A stretch of 64,000 bases of DNA from Calycina herbarum. Its lineage: Eukaryota > Ascomycota > Leotiomycetes > Helotiales > Pezizellaceae. A model generated the notes under the pieces. It saw only the letters and a program-made list of their open reading frames with translations. It searched no databases and had not been told where the DNA came from. This document shows positions 34,001 through 48,068 of this stretch, piece by piece (the stretch's first letter is position 1; every line of letters starts with the position of its first letter). The position numbers and the translations under genes are program-made. Location of the stretch: NCBI GenBank assembly GCA_001414485.1, contig LLEY01000177.1:56631-120630 (forward strand), written 5' to 3'.

Positions 34001-34790
34001 AAAGCTTTGTTTAAAAACCTAGAAGACTTACGAGCCTTACTAAAACATTACTTATAAAATTATAAGATTAAATTAAAAGAGGGTTATTACCTCTTAAAAC
34101 AGAAGCTTTAGTTATATAACTAGAAAAGCCTATAGAGAATAGAAAGTTATATAAAAGAAGGTATTAAGAAGAGACATATTAGAAGATCTAAGTTACTAAT
34201 TACCTTAAATATACTTATTATTAAGAAAAAAGACAATCTAGATAAAAGAGTATATATTAATTACTAAGAAGTAAATCACGCTATAGTTAAGAACGCTTAT
34301 CTGCTACTACCTAGCTAATACTTATAGAATAAGTTAGATAAGGTAGTATAATTTATAAAACTAGATTAATAAAACGCTTATAAACTTATATAAATAAAAG
34401 TCGAAGATAAATAGAAGATAGTATTTACCTTACTATCAAGCTTTTACAAATATATAGTTATACTATTTAGACTATATAACGTACTAGCTATATATTAGAG
34501 ATAAAATAATAACATTTTAAAGGATCTTCTAAGAGTAATAGTAATTTATTACCTAGATAATATCTTAATCTTCTTAAAGAAAGAAGAAGAATATAAGAGA
34601 TATATTAGAGAAGTTTTATAATAACTTATAAAAGTGAATTCTTAGTTAAAACTCTTAAAATATAAGTTTAGAGTAACTTAGACACTTTTCCTAAGATAGG
34701 TATTTAGCTTAGGGAAAATAGAAATAGATCTAGTAAAGATCTAAGATATCTTAAACTAGAAATTACTAGAAAATATAAAAAATATATAGT

Positions 34791-34960
34791 TATTAGTATA
34801 ACTTGGTTATAAATCTGTCTAGTTATATATACGTATTATATTCTCTGTTACTATTCTAGGTACTCGAAGTACGACTATTTATGCTTGTGCTAGCGTGGTA
34901 CTAGCGTGCTAGTCACGTGGATAGATATGAGTTAGAGGCTTATTCACTTATATAACAACA
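34791..34960 (-). repeat. Copia-1 LTR (left)
   Basis: 170 bp; near-identical to 40950-41119. It differs mainly by C/T and G/A changes, including its first dinucleotide, TA here and TG in the other copy, as RIP would cause. Confidence 0.88.
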
Positions 34961-37900
34961 CTAGTAACTTCCTAAAAGGTAGTAGTCCTCTATAACAAGA
35001 GCGTAGTACTTAAATCGGTTATATTAATCTATCTATAATCCAACTAATCAAAATCCTCCCTTTATATCCCTAACTAATAAGAGCGCTCTATCTAGCGTCT
35101 TATTCTAGTAACAAATTCCCTTTACTTCTACTACTACCACCGTCGTTAATATCTCCTATAACTACTTCGTCTCTCTTAACCTATTCCGTAACTTTAACAG
35201 TAATCTTATTCGTATTAATCAGCTAGGTTAAAGCATCATAAGCTATAGCTTTAGTTATAGCGTCTATAAGATTACTGTCTCTATCGATCTATTTAACTTC
35301 TAATATCTCGTACCTTTTATAGACTTATCTTAGACATATAATATCGATTATTAAACACTTCTCCTTAGTAGTGCCAAGCTTTACCAGACACTCGTAAACA
35401 CCCTTAGAGTCGGTGTAAATAACAAGTAGAATCTTAATCTTAAGCATCGATTCTATCGTAGATTTAATAACTCCTACTATATTAAAACCGTTACTTAAAG
35501 CGTATAATTCAGCTGCTAGAATACTTCTAGTAACTCTCTTACACTTAGTAGAGGACTAATAGACGATATTACTATTATTAGCAGCGTCGGCTAATATAAT
35601 TATATATCTAATCTAAGAAGTATAATTATTATTATTTATAAAAGAGGAATCAGTAAAAAGCATAAGCTTAAGTAAGGAATAATCTAAAGTAATAAACTTA
35701 AGTCTACGCTTTATATTCTCTATTTACTACTATAGAACCTTATTCAAAGCTTTAACGTCTTTTAGAAGTAGATTAGTTAACTAGGTAGTAAAAGATAGTA
35801 TAAAGGCTGCTTCTAGTTATAATACAGTTATAAGGTAGGCTCCTCGAGCTTGCTATACAATGAATTAATCTCTTATAGTAACGTTATAGCGTATATCCCT
35901 ACAAGAGCTCTTTAATTCGATCGATTCAGTACTTACTAGCTTAAGGTTCTTAATATAATCCTAGGTTAAAAGTATCAATCTGTCTTTCTAGCGTATAATA
36001 ATACCTCTATTAAATTTCAAAGCGTAATCGACCGTAAGCTCTTCTCTTTCCTTAGCGTCGAACTTAGCTTCCTTTCTCTTAGCATCTTCTTCCTTAATAA
36101 AGGTACTATCTCCTAAGATAAGTATATCGTTAGTTTATAATCTAATAATCCTAAAGTATCCAGTTTCATTTACTAATAGTAGATAAGGATCGAATGTTAA
36201 TTAAGTTATTCTAAGGAATTTAAGAAGGAATTTATAATAAGTAGCAAACCAGTATAATCTAGCTTCTAGAATACTATATAATAGTAGTAATATCTTAATT
36301 AATAATCTAATCTATTCTAGTATATCCTTTAATAGTTATACGAACTTTCAACAGTATAGTTATAGCTTACTCTTAGACTAAGTATATACTTAGATAATAT
36401 TATATAAAAGAAGGTTAAGATATAGATATAAAGCTACGATAATAAGGATAATTCTTATACTTATACGTTAAATCGTAGGCGACTAAGTAAGTACTATCTT
36501 CTTAGCTAAATCGTTCTATATATATACTATAAATCGTAACTTTTTAAAGGCTTTATCTATACTATAGAATTTAACTTAGTTAACAAATCGTAAATTAAAA
36601 AGATTAGCACTATCTAGTAACTTATCTAGAGTAATAAACTTTATTACACCTCTTTCAATTAATCTGTTAATCTCTAGTCTATAAGAATTAGTATAATTTA
36701 TATAAACCGTACTATTAATCGATATAAATATCTCAATATCAAAGTCTCTAAAATCGTTAAGTTACTAGTAATCTTAAGGAATACCGTATATGTCGATAAC
36801 GTATACTTTAGCTTCTTCTTCTTTAGCTAGCTTCTTTTAAGGTCTTCTATATCCTTTCTTTAGTAGTAATTCTATAAGTCTTTCTCCTAGATTAGTATCC
36901 TAGTCTTAACTATTACTTTATAATATTTCTAGAATTAAGAGCTCTAGCTCTTTAATAATTTTACTAAATTAAGGCTTTACTACTATAGATCGGAATCTTA
37001 TACCACTATTTAGTATAATAATAACATCCTTATTTTTAATACTTAAAAGCTAATATAGTCCTATCTATTTACTCTTCTTATTTAGTATCTCTTTCTAGAC
37101 CTATATATTAGATCTAAGAGGTATATCTTTTAGGTAATTTAATAGTCTATTATAAGTATTAAGGGCGTTATTAACTTATCTCTTAGTATAGTACTTCGCA
37201 ACTTCCTAAGAAGCTCGCTTAACTATATTAGCTCGTCTAATATTATTAGAAGAAGGGGCGTCCTATTAAGTTATTCGAGGGTAAGCTCTAAATACTAGTA
37301 TAGTAGGAACTAATCTATTCGGTTTAGCTATGTTGTTAATAACCTTAAATACTATCTAAAGAGCTGTCTCTTTTATAAGATCTAGACAGTCTTTGTATAT
37401 TACTTAATATGCTCGTCGTACTAGTTTATAGTATTGTTCGACGATTCCGACTAATTAGTATACTTCTACTAGAATACTTTCTACTATACTTCCCGCGGCT
37501 CTTACGTATTTATTAAATTCCTTACTTATAAAGTTGGTTCTAGTATCTGTAGTAATAATATCTAGAGGTCCTAAATAGACGTCTATCTAGTATTCCTTTA
37601 ACTTGTCTTAGACGTGCTTTACCTTTATAGTCTTTAACTATCTACTAGCTTAAAAGCAAGTAGCTTCGTCTATAATATATAGAACTGCTTCTTCGTCTAT
37701 AAAGAATATATTAACGTATATCCGAAAGTTAAATATAATATTATTATATAAAGTAAATCAAAAGCGTCTTAGAGACTTTCTATACTTCTAGCATAGCTTA
37801 TAGTACTTTATAAGGTGCTATAGAATGTCGATATTAACGTCGTAGCTAGTATACTTAAGAAGTGTCTATAATTTTAGTATAGATGGATATCTGAATCGCT

Positions 37901-40900
37901 TATATAAATAGTATAACTCTTACTCGCTTAAAAGACAAGGAAACTCTTAAATCATAGTAGATAAAGTATTATCTTATATTATAAAAGGATGACCGAATCG
38001 TTATATAACTAAGACTTCGTATCTATTACTTATTATAAGAGTGTTACTAAGGTTATTAAATATAACTTCTAGTATATCTATGTTATTAAGGCAAAGTAGG
38101 AATAGCGTATCTATATATAGTATATAGAATTCGATTAAACCGATTAGTATATCTACGAATATTAAGCCGATTAAAGTGCCTATTCTAACGCCGAATTTGA
38201 TATTAATCTTCTAGCTATTATAAATAGAGGTCTTTTTAATAGTATTAAATATAAGATACTAGTTATAACTAATAGTAGACTTCTTTATAGCTCCTATATC
38301 GATTATAATACTAAAGAACTTATTATAGTAATATCTCTTAGTACTAGGAACTAAAGTTAAGATTTCCCTATATAGAAGTAGTAGTAATCTACTACTGGCG
38401 TGTTCGTATATAAAGCTAGTTAAGTTATCTATAATATATTAAGCTTCTAAGATAACGATCTCTCTATACTTAGTAATATAATTCTTAATAATATCGTCTA
38501 TATCGTCTTTAATAATTATTATAGCGATCTCTTTAAATATATCCTTATCTAGCTTAGTGCCTTCGTATCCTATAAGATACTGTCTGTATCTATAATAAGG
38601 GGGTGGCTTTCTATATCTCTTAATATATCTAGACTTCTACTTATTCTCTTATTTATCCTAACTTAGCTTAGGGTAATTCATAGACTAATAATTAGGTTTT
38701 ATATATATTCTATACTTTAAATTAGGTAAGACATTTGCTAGTTAAGTATTCGTATTTAACGTACTTAGAGTAGACCGATTTATAGATCTATGGAATCCTC
38801 TATAGAAGTTATTCCCTTTTAATCCTATATTCGTTTATAATATTTAGTTTATAAGATTTATATTAGTATTATCATCTTCCTTATCGTCTTTAGCTATAAA
38901 TGCTTCTACTTTTAGATATAGGTTCTGCTATATACTAAGTACTGATTTAATAGAATAGGTTATAGGTAAAAGCTTTAGCTTCTTTAGTAGTTTTAACACT
39001 GTGTAAGATGCCTCTTTATATCTGTAATAAGCTAGAAGAAGCTTATTAGCGAATTCCTCTTCCTTATATATATGTTTTAGAAGTCTATACTTAATCTATT
39101 ATAGTCTTCTATATATCTTTTTAAAGATCTTAAGAATAGGCTTATCTAGATACTTTCTCTTATATTCCTTAAGCGTAGTATTATTCTATTCTATTAAGGT
39201 GTTCTAGATATAATTAAGGTCCTAGTATTGCTTCTTAAATTTACTATAAAGTGCTTTAAAAGTAAGTTCGTTAATAATATTAATAACTTCTATATAATAA
39301 AATTCTTAGGCGTCTCTCTTAAGTATTATAGAAAAAGCCTTCTTATATACCTTCTTTTAAAGTCTATATATCTAGTATTTATTTATAAACACTACTAGCT
39401 TAAGGTCGAGATTCTCTCCCTAGCCTTTAAACTTAATATTATTAGATATATATACTCTTATAAGGTTTCTAAGAGCGTATTAATCTCCTTTCCTCTTTTG
39501 TCTTTTATTAATATCTCTATCTTCTCTATTACTTCTATCATCTCTATTATCGTCTAAATCGCCCTCTTTGTTATTATCTAGATCCTTATAGTCTGATTTG
39601 TTAAAAGAGCTTTTAGAGGAAGAAGAAGAAGAAGAATTATTAGAAGATTCTAGGTTATACTTTAACGATTTACTCTTCTTCTTTTCTCGCTTAGCTCTTT
39701 TAAGTGCCTTTAAAAGTAACTTCTTTATTATTGATTTATTACTTGATTTAGAAGAGGTCTTAGAAGAGGTCTTAGACAGTGTTGATTTAGATGTTGTCTT
39801 AGGAGCTGGAGTTGCTGGTGCCTTCTTTACTAGTATCTTTAAAGACTTTGATAGTATTACTAAAAGGACTGATTTACTTATCTTTCTTAACTTACTAAGT
39901 AATAGTATAATAGTATCTCCTTTATTAATAAATTCCTTAATATTTAGAGGATCCTTATAAGGATTCTTTAAGTACTATCTTAATTCCTTAGATAGAACCT
40001 CTTCCTTAGACTTAATCTTCTTAAGTTCCTTATAAGGTACTAGCGTCTTCTCCTCCTCTGTTAAGGTGTTATATAAAGCCTATACTACTTTACTACTTTC
40101 TCTTCTATAAAGATCTTCTACATATACACCTCTTAATTAGAGGGTTCTTCGAAGACTGCTGTTATATTAAGTAGATATAATCGTCTTAAAGTATTCGAGG
40201 TTCTATCCTTCGAAGTCTTCTCGAAAAGCCTCTTACAAAGTAGCGTCATATTCCTTTCCTACTTAGTATTCGTCTATATAATCTCGTATATAAGTGTTAA
40301 GAGTATTACTGTCTACGGTTTCTAAATCGGGCTTTTAACAGCCTTCTTCTGTTCCGGTTCCTTTAGTTACTATAGTGTTATTAGGTATTAATAGTCGTAG
40401 TATTCGTAGTATTAATAGTAGTATAATCCTAGTACTAAACGTAATCGGGATAGGAAAGGTCTAATAGTCGTACTTCCTAGGATGCTTTATAGAATCCCGC
40501 TATAAAAGGTTAGATAGCTTAAACGATAGCTAGTAGTCGACTTTCTTAAAGGTTCGAGGTAGTGCTTTAAGTAACTAGATTCCTTCTACTTCTTTTTAGT
40601 AAATCAGAGGTATAGGTAATTTACTTAATAAGTTAATATAAGTAAATCTATAAGACTTAGTTTATAAGTAAATATAAAGGAGTTAAAGTAATAAGCGATT
40701 CCAAGTCTATAATCTTAATATAAGGTAGATTCGTCTTAAAGGTTATATATTATATAAATCCTAGGGCGAAGTATAGAATAGTATACTTATATAATTAAAT
40801 CTAAACGAGGTTAGAGGATTGTATATAGTAGTAGGCTACGGCGTGTAATAGTACCACTCTTAACGTTTAGTTAGCTAAAGACACTTAACTATGGTAAGTA

Positions 40901-40949
40901 TAAGTAAGATTATAACTAAGTGATCTAATCTACGTATAATACTAATCAG

Positions 40950-41119
40950 TGTTAGTATAACTTAGTTATAAATCTATCTAGTTATATATACGTATTATAT
41001 TCTCTGTTACTATTCTAGGTACTCGAAGTACGACTATTTATGCTTGTGCTAGCGTGGTACTAGCGTGCTAGTTACGTGGATAGATATAAGTCAGAGGCTC
41101 ATTCACCTATATAACGATA
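40950..41119 (-). repeat. Copia-1 LTR (right)
   Basis: Partner of 34791-34960; begins TGTTAGTATAAC and is followed directly by the ATAGT duplication and resumed gypsy-1 reverse transcriptase sequence. Confidence 0.88.
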
Positions 41120-43149
41120 ATAGTCCTTCTTTAGATTTATAAACTTTTACTATCTATTTATATAAGACTATATAAAGATTACTAAACTAATATTAGTACT
41201 AGTTAAGAAAGCTATTAAGTTTATATAGAATAAATAAATAGAGAATACTTTTTAGAAAATTAAAGTAAAGTTTATAAAAAAGCCTATTCTATACGATTTT
41301 AATATAAATAAACCTAGTATAATTAAAATAGACGCCTTAAATATAGTAGTAGATGTAGTTTATTTATAGCTAAATAATAAAGGAAAACTTATACCTATTA
41401 TATATTATTTTAAAACATTTAACCTAGTATAATAAAATTATAATATCTTCGATAAAGAACTACTTACTATAGTATTAGCTTTAGAATACTAGAGAATTTA
41501 TTTATAGCTAGTAAAATACCTAGTTATAGTTTTATCTAACTATAAGAATCTTAGGACGTTTATAATAACTAAGGAACTTATAATAAGATAATTAGCTAGA
41601 TAGTTAGAGATATTAGAAGGATTTAACATTATTATTTAATATATAAAGAGAACGTTAAATGCTTAGGCTAATACTCTTAGCTAGAAACCTAGATATAAGG
41701 GAAATAAGGAGTATAAGAAGATTACGATCTTAAAAACTCTTAAGAATAGAGACTTAGTACCTACTATATATAAAATAGTAGTAATAAATAATATCTAGAT
41801 AGATAAAATTCAAAGTATATATAAAGGTTATAATTAATATATAAAAGGGAAATTATAAGTCCTTAGCTTATATATAAAAGAGTTTATATAAGAATACTAT
41901 ACTACGCTTATACACGGTTACTAAGGAATTCGTAGAACTCTCTAGAGGATAAGATAATATTACTATATTAATCAGTTATCTACGATAGTTAAGAAAGTAA
42001 TAGTAGAATATAATACCTATACTAGGAATAAGGCTTCCTGCTATACTCCTTATAGATAGATAAACACTACTTTAATACTATAGATACCTTAGAAATCAAT
42101 ATCTATAGATTTTATTATTAAATTACTAAAATCTAAAGATCTGATAATAGGAGTTAAATATAATATAATCCTAGTTATTATAGAACGACTTATAAAGTAT
42201 ATAATCCTAATAGTATATATAAAGTTAAGTATAGCTAAGGAATTAGTATTTATATTCCTTAGAGAAGTAGTCTTAAGATATAGACTACTTAAAGAGATAC
42301 TCTTAGATAGAGACAAGCTCTTTACTTTAAAATTTTAAATTACTCTTATAAAACGATTAGGTATAAAAAGAAAGCTTTCTATAGCTTTCTACTCTTAAAT
42401 AAATAGAGGAAATAAACAAATAAATTAAGTAGTTAAAACATACCTTTGTTATTATATAAACTACTAGTAAGATAACTAGGTAGAACTACTACCCTTAGTA
42501 TAGTTCGCTTATAATAGTTTAGTAATAGAAACAATACTTATTATACTATTTTATACTAATTTTAGATATAAATTAATAGTGTATTAAGAACTACTATCTA
42601 CGACTATTAATAATTAACTTACTTATATTTAAGTCTTAAAAATCAAGAGTCTATATAGAGAACTTATAGAAGACCTATAATTCGTAGTAGAAAGAAATAT
42701 ATACTATTATAATAAATAACGTAGTTAAGAGCTAATACTAAAAGAGAGAGATAAAGTCTATTTAGTATAAAAGAATATTAATATAAAAAGACTAAGTAAT
42801 AAACTAGATTATAAAAAACTTAGACTATTTAAAATTAAACGAGTTAAGAGACCTTTAAATTATAAATTAGTACTACTAAAGACTATAAACATCTACCTAG
42901 TATTCTATATATCCTTACTTAAACTAGCACTACTAGGAGCACTACTAGCTCTACTTATAGAAATTTAACTAGTTAATCTAAACACTGAATATAAAGTTAA
43001 AGGAATTCTTAACTATAAAATTATTAGAGGTAAGACTAAGTACTTAATTAAATAGTTAGATTACCTATACTCGAAGAACACTTAAGAGCTAAAGAGCAAT
43101 CTTAACTATTACTAGGAGGAACTTCGGAAGTTCTACTACTAAAACCTAG

Positions 43150-43808
43150 AGTTACCTACATTTCATAGTTAGAAGAGAAAGCCTCGAGGAAGGCCGAATC
43201 AAGGGTTAGATCGGTAACAAAAGCGGGGTCGTTAGAAGAGGAAGAGGCCGCTAGCTAAGCAACCTTCAATTCCCTCTCTTCTTTATCCTTCTCTACTCTT
43301 TCTTTCTCGTCAGCTTTATCAAGTTTTTACAGGTTAGTAAGACTACGACAGAGTATCTCTTACTCCTACTCTATAAGGAAGCGTTATTATTTTCACAGGC
43401 AAAGGATCTTCTACATAGCTTCTTCCTAAATCTTATAAGCTGTCTCTTCCTCCTACTATAACCTCTGCTTCTAAGTATTAATAGATTCCTATTTAAAAAT
43501 TAAAGGTATTCGATTTTATAACTCGATATTATAAGATTTGCCTTTCCTAGTATACTCGGAATACTTAGAACTACTAGGAACGCTAATATATCGACAACTA
43601 GTTTTCGCATTTATATAACGAGTATAAGGAATTATTTCGCGTCCTAAACGTTCGATTCGAAGAGTATTAAGGGTCCTATATTATTTAAGCTTGTCTTTTA
43701 AGAGAAGTATTAACGATATAATAGGAACTAGAGAGGCCGCTAGCCTTTTAACGATATTTCTTAGGTTATACTTAAGTGTAGAGACACGCTAGTCTAAGAA
43801 GAGGATAG
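43150..43808 (-). pseudogene. Antisense frame between pol and 3' LTR of gypsy-1
   Basis: On the minus strand, opposite to gag-pol, a protein-like frame can be read through RIP stops. It has an S/K/Y-rich start and then a Glu/Lys/Arg-rich helical region equivalent to the better copy in gypsy-2 (55680-56310). Plus-strand CTA trinucleotides sit where CCA (Trp on the other strand) is expected. Function unknown; an additional antisense ORF has, as far as I recall, been noted in some fungal Boty-like gypsy elements, which I cannot verify here. Confidence 0.5.
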
Positions 43809-44271
43809 TGTTACGAATCACGGTATACGTAGTAAGTAGTCTAGACAGCGTTCTAATAGAATAAGATATAATATCTAGGAAAGGAAAGTAACATAAGAGG
43901 AAATCAGTAATATAAAGGATATTAGAGATTTTAGGATCTTACTATTATAGTAATATTAGAAGTTACGTAGGGTTATATAACGTAATCGCCTATATCGCTC
44001 TAATCGTCTTAATTATAAGCGACGTGAGCGACGCGAGCGATATAAGCAACGTGCTTAGGAACGAAGGTTCTATATAAGACTAGCACGTCTGCTATTAGAT
44101 AGGAGCTTCGTACTTAACTTTAGTTATTAATCTTATTATCTTATTTAACATCTTTAATATAAGTAACAAGTTCACTTCTAAGTAAATAACCCGGCGTATC
44201 TATACTTCTTACCTATATACTAACCTTCGAGACTTAGTTATCTTTGTTTAGTTCGTTTAAGTTTCGTTATA
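43809..44271 (+). repeat. Gypsy-1 3' LTR
   Basis: 463 bp, begins TGTTACGAATCACGG, ends GTTTCGTTATA, followed by TAGAG at 44272-44276. Confidence 0.9.
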
Positions 44272-46208
44272 TAGAGCCTCTATTCTCCTCAACCCCTTTA
44301 ACTCTATTAACTCTATCAACTCCCTTAGACTCTAAAGCCTTCTAAAACTTAAAATCACTCTCTTCAACCTCTTCAACCTCTTTAGACTCCTTAGAACTCT
44401 CCCGTGCTCTCTTTCCCTGTTTATCGCGTGTATTTATAGGTATTATAAAAGAAAGCAACTTATTATTAGAATAATAAGTACTAGAAGTGTAATCGAAAAG
44501 AGAAATATATTAATTCTCTCCTACTAGAAATTAAAATAGAAGCGAAGCTTAGAGGTAAGATTAGAAAATAAATTATAGGAATTCCTATACTAGAGATAGA
44601 GAATGCTTAGCACTCTATATTATAGCTAAGAATAAGGGATTTAATATTTAACATAGTTTACTTTACTCTACTAGCATTTTCCTTATATCGATATATTAGT
44701 ATATTTACTTAAAGAGTTTTCTTAAAGTGTTTACTTAAAGTAAGAGACACGTATATAGGCCTGGCTAGCCTCGCTTAGCAACTCTAATCAGGATTATATA
44801 CCTAAACCCCTAAGTATATCTATCTATTTATAACTTAGATATACCGAAGAAGCTAGTTAATTTAGATACTATAACAGTATAGATCAGGCTTATATAGTAA
44901 TTAAAAATATAATAGAGAGGATATTATATAGTCTACGACTGAATAGTATCTTACTTAATCTCCTTTAAACGTAAAATTTCAAGCTCGAGGTCTTTATATA
45001 GAGAAGCTTATATATTAGTAAGCGTAATAGGTTCTCTTAACTAAACCTCTGCTAGGGTTTTCAGCCTCCTAAGCTAGATATTTATTAATGTCTATTTCTT
45101 ATATAAGTCTAGCTTACGTTAGATTAGAAACTTTAGGTTAAGAATAAGGTTAGTAAATATAGCCCTCTAGTACTTATAATCTGTGGTTATAAACCTAAAG
45201 GTTAATAGGACTTAATAGCGGCGGAATAGAAGGTTTAATATTTTAGAGATCTCCTCTCTTATTTTAATAGATAGGATAGAGACGAGTGTCTCCGGCAGGC
45301 TAGAGAATAAGAGATTATACTTATAAGTAGAGCGAACGAGGACGTATAGAAGCGGTAAAGTATATAATATATAGAGGTTATTAAGCTTAATCTAGATAGC
45401 TTCTATAGTGTTAATAAGCAGTATATAAATAGAAGGAGTTACTAACGCTAGACGTTTATATCTAAGATAGCCTTTTCTATAGTTACGGTTATACTATTAA
45501 CTAAGCCTATACTAGTCCTCGTGTTCTATAAAAGTATAACAGGTATACCTTTTATAAAAGCAAAAAGGCTGAGGCTTTTAAGCTTACTAGCCTCTCTTAC
45601 TCGAAGCATTATCCTAATAAAGAGTGTCTAATCTATAGTAGGCAAGTTTAGCGTATTATATTAAGTAGAGAAGAGATAAATCTTTTAGTTATTCTTTCTA
45701 GTAAAGATTTCAAGTTAGGCGAGGTTAATATCTTCTCAGAGTTAATTAATTCAGATCATAGCCTATTCTAGTAGAACCTCTCCTCTTATAACTCTCGCTT
45801 CTATAATTTATATATTTAAGATTATAATATCTTTTTAAGTTATAGTTCTAGACCGAGCCCTATCTAGTAAGCTTTGAAATTATAGGTCTTCTACTTATTA
45901 TATTTGCTTAGTAAGAAATATTACGTTATTAAATCGATTCTAAATTAACTTTCCCGCTTATAAGAGTAGAATATAGAACAGATCTTATCTCTAGATCGTA
46001 TAGCTATCTATAGAAGTAAACTAATTAAAGTCCTTTAGTAAGATAATAATAAGAAGGCCGCTAAATATAGTAGAGTTCTCTTTATTAGAGTCTTATATTA
46101 TATTATAGCGGTTGTCTAGTTGAATAAGAGCCTCTAAGCTAACTATACTAACCTTATTAACAATTAAGATCTTCTTATATATAAGTCTTAATTTTGTTAC
46201 TAGGTATA
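44272..46208. other. Old RIP-altered repeat between gypsy-1 and the Fot1-like element
   Basis: AT-rich, stop-ridden sequence. 44280-44430 is CT-rich and on the minus strand reads as a Glu/Lys/Val-rich segment (ESSKESKEVEEVEESDF), probably continuing the remnant at 29591-30617. 44750-46208 gives no recognisable domain. The same sequence seems to resume at 48069 after the DNA transposon. Confidence 0.4.
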
Positions 46209-48068
46209 ACGTATATATATAGCGAACCGGCTAAACAAGCGAACCGGCCAAAACCTCGCGCCTCTACTATACCTCTACTAAATATTAAATTTCTCTATAA
46301 TAAACGATACCTTAGAAAAATAACGAAAGCCGGTTAGTCTTAGCTATCTAGGCTATATAAAAAGACCTGAATTTACGTACTTAAGCTGTTATAAGAATCT
46401 ATTCTATAGATTATCAGAAGCTAGGTCGACGTTTACTTAGTATACCTTTATAGTATAATATTCTAGCTAATTTATAGAAAATAACTAAGTTAGAGGAATT
46501 AATACTTATTTAACATATCCTTAACCTAGCTATAAAAGGATTTCCTCTGCGGATATCTATAGTTGAGGATATAGTAAATTAACTTCTTAAAGTATATAAC
46601 GTGCTACGCGTCGGGACGCGTTAGGCTTCTAACTTTATCAAGCGCCGCCTAGAACTCTAGACATGCTTCTAACGAAAATACGACTACTAGAGAGCTAAGT
46701 ACGAAGACCTAGAAGTTATTCGTAGCTGGTTTAAGCTTATACGAAGCATAGTAGCGAAGTATAGAATCTATAATATAGATATCTATAACTTTAACGAGAC
46801 CGGGTTTATAATAGGCGTTATCTTAACTACGATAGTTATTATAAGCTTAGAAGGACGTGTAAGAGTAAAAAGAGTATAGCCTAGTAATCGGGAATAGGTT
46901 ATAGTAATCTAGAGAGTTAATACCTAAGACTAGAGTGTTCTACTATTTATAATTATTACTACGAAAAATCATCTTACTTTTTAGTACTAAAATAGTAGAT
47001 TTCTACCTAACTAGGTAATTGCTATTACTGAAAATAGTTAGATAATAAATAAGAAAGGTATAGATTAGATTTGATATTTTAAGAAGTATACTAAGTCCTA
47101 ATCTATTAGTAGTTATCGTCTATTAGTTCTTAACAGCTATAAAAGCTACTACTTTAACGAGTTTAAGGAATATTATAAGGAAAATAATATTATTACTCTT
47201 TATATACCTGCTTATTCTTCTTATATACTCCAGCTACTCGATGTTAGCTATTTTAGCCTTTTAAAAAAGATATATAGTTAGTAAATTAAAGATATAATAC
47301 AGGCTTAGATTATCTATATTACTAAGAATGATTTCTTTCCTACCTTCTATATTATATTTAATATTATAATAATAGAAAGTAATATCTAAGGAGGGTTCTA
47401 AGAGGCTAGGCTTCTTTTATTCGACCTAGAAAGTGTAATTTCTATACTTAATCTTAAGCTAAAGATACCAACGCCTCTAAACTCCCTCCTATGTTCTACT
47501 TAGCCTTAGGTTTTCTAGACACTAAATAACTCTACTAAAGTCTTATTATAGACTATATTTATTAAAGATTGAATTTCCTGCTACTAAAGTAGCTCTCTAA
47601 CCCCTATTTACAAGGCTATTAACTAGTTTATAAAAGGTATATTAAAAGTAATATACTAGATAGTACTATTAAAAGCTAAGAACTAGAGACTTCGACAAGC
47701 AAATAAAGTACTAAGTAAGTACTATAGAGCTAAAAAAACACGTCTATAGTAAGGAGGATTACTTAGCTAATAAGAAGCATAGGACCTATAGGATAATAGA
47801 GACGTTAGTAAGCAGGTAATATAGGAAATAAAGAGAAGTAGTAGTCGGAAGCTAAGAGAAGAATTACGTATACGGCGCTATAGTAACTATAGAGAGACTG
47901 GTTATAATACACGTACCTATAATATTATAGAAGAAGTATCTAAGGAAGAGATTTCTAAGTAGTTTTAATTAATTAGAGGTGTTATAGTAGAGTTACTATA
48001 ATTTTAATCGCGAGCGTGGAAAATTTTAGCCGGTTCGCTTGTTTAGCCGGTTCGCTATATATACACGT
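46209..48068 (+). mobile_element. Fot1/pogo-type DNA transposon (Tc1/mariner superfamily), inactivated
   Basis: 1860 bp flanked by TA on both sides (46207-46208, 48069-48070). Terminal inverted repeats of about 42 bp start ACGT(A/G)TATATATAGCG and contain GCGAACCGGC twice in tandem. The plus strand encodes a RIP-broken pogo/Fot1 transposase. Its helix-turn-helix part is near 46550-46700. The DDE core includes DIYNFNETGFIIGV near 46780, NREW near 46890, LLVLNSYKSYYFNEFKEYYKENNIITLYIPAYSSYILQ near 47125-47235 (D/H of LDGH lost) and LLDVSYFSLLKK. An Arg/Lys-rich C-terminus follows. Its ends match the MITE at 50634. Confidence 0.88.

Larger units (their letters stand above)
34791..41119 (-). mobile_element. 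Copia-1: Ty1/copia retrotransposon nested in gypsy-1
   Basis: About 6.33 kb bounded by 170-bp LTRs (34791-34960, 40950-41119) starting TRTTAGTATAAC and ending AACA/ATA. The target duplication ATAGT is present at 34786-34790 and 41120-41124. Gypsy-2 has no insertion at the corresponding place. Coding remnants read on the minus strand. A gag/pol region at 39000-40000 includes a Ser/Lys-rich segment and SSSSSSSKSSFNKSD near 39620. Copia reverse transcriptase is at about 35900-36900. The typical fungal copia RNase H is at 35270-35600: SSTKCKRVTRSILAAELYA, IYTDSKGVYECLVKLGTT and DSNLIDAITKA. RIP stops throughout; the element is dead. Confidence 0.88.
30618..44271 (+). mobile_element. Gypsy-1: RIP-mutated chromodomain Ty3/gypsy retrotransposon, split by a copia element
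   Basis: Two 463-bp LTRs (30618-31080, 43809-44271) begin TGT(C/T)ACGAATCACG and end TTTCGTTATA, and are flanked by the same 5-bp duplication, TAGAG. Inside, all on the plus strand and full of TAG/TAA stops: a gag-like region with a decayed CCHC knuckle near 31990; a protease near 33540 (VIIDLGVISNFIS for VIIDSGATSNFIS); reverse transcriptase 34150-34780 and on from 41125 (Y-stop-DNILIF for YLDDILIF). Then RNase H 41280-41700 (KELLTIVLALEY, VLSNYKNL), integrase 41870-42950, and a chromodomain at about 42990-43140 (KYLIK-stop-LDYLYSKNT-stop-E). Behind pol lies an antisense frame. Without the nested element it is about 7.3 kb. No active copy is possible. Confidence 0.9.

Noticed and set aside
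39598..39960. 120-codon plus-strand frame rich in Glu and Leu
   Set aside because: It is the antisense of the Ser/Lys-rich gag region of copia-1, which reads on the minus strand and fits the orientation of that element's RNase H.
42089..42316. 75-codon minus-strand frame also present at 54595-54822
   Set aside because: Its conservation reflects the gypsy integrase on the plus strand in both copies; the antisense reading has no domain character.
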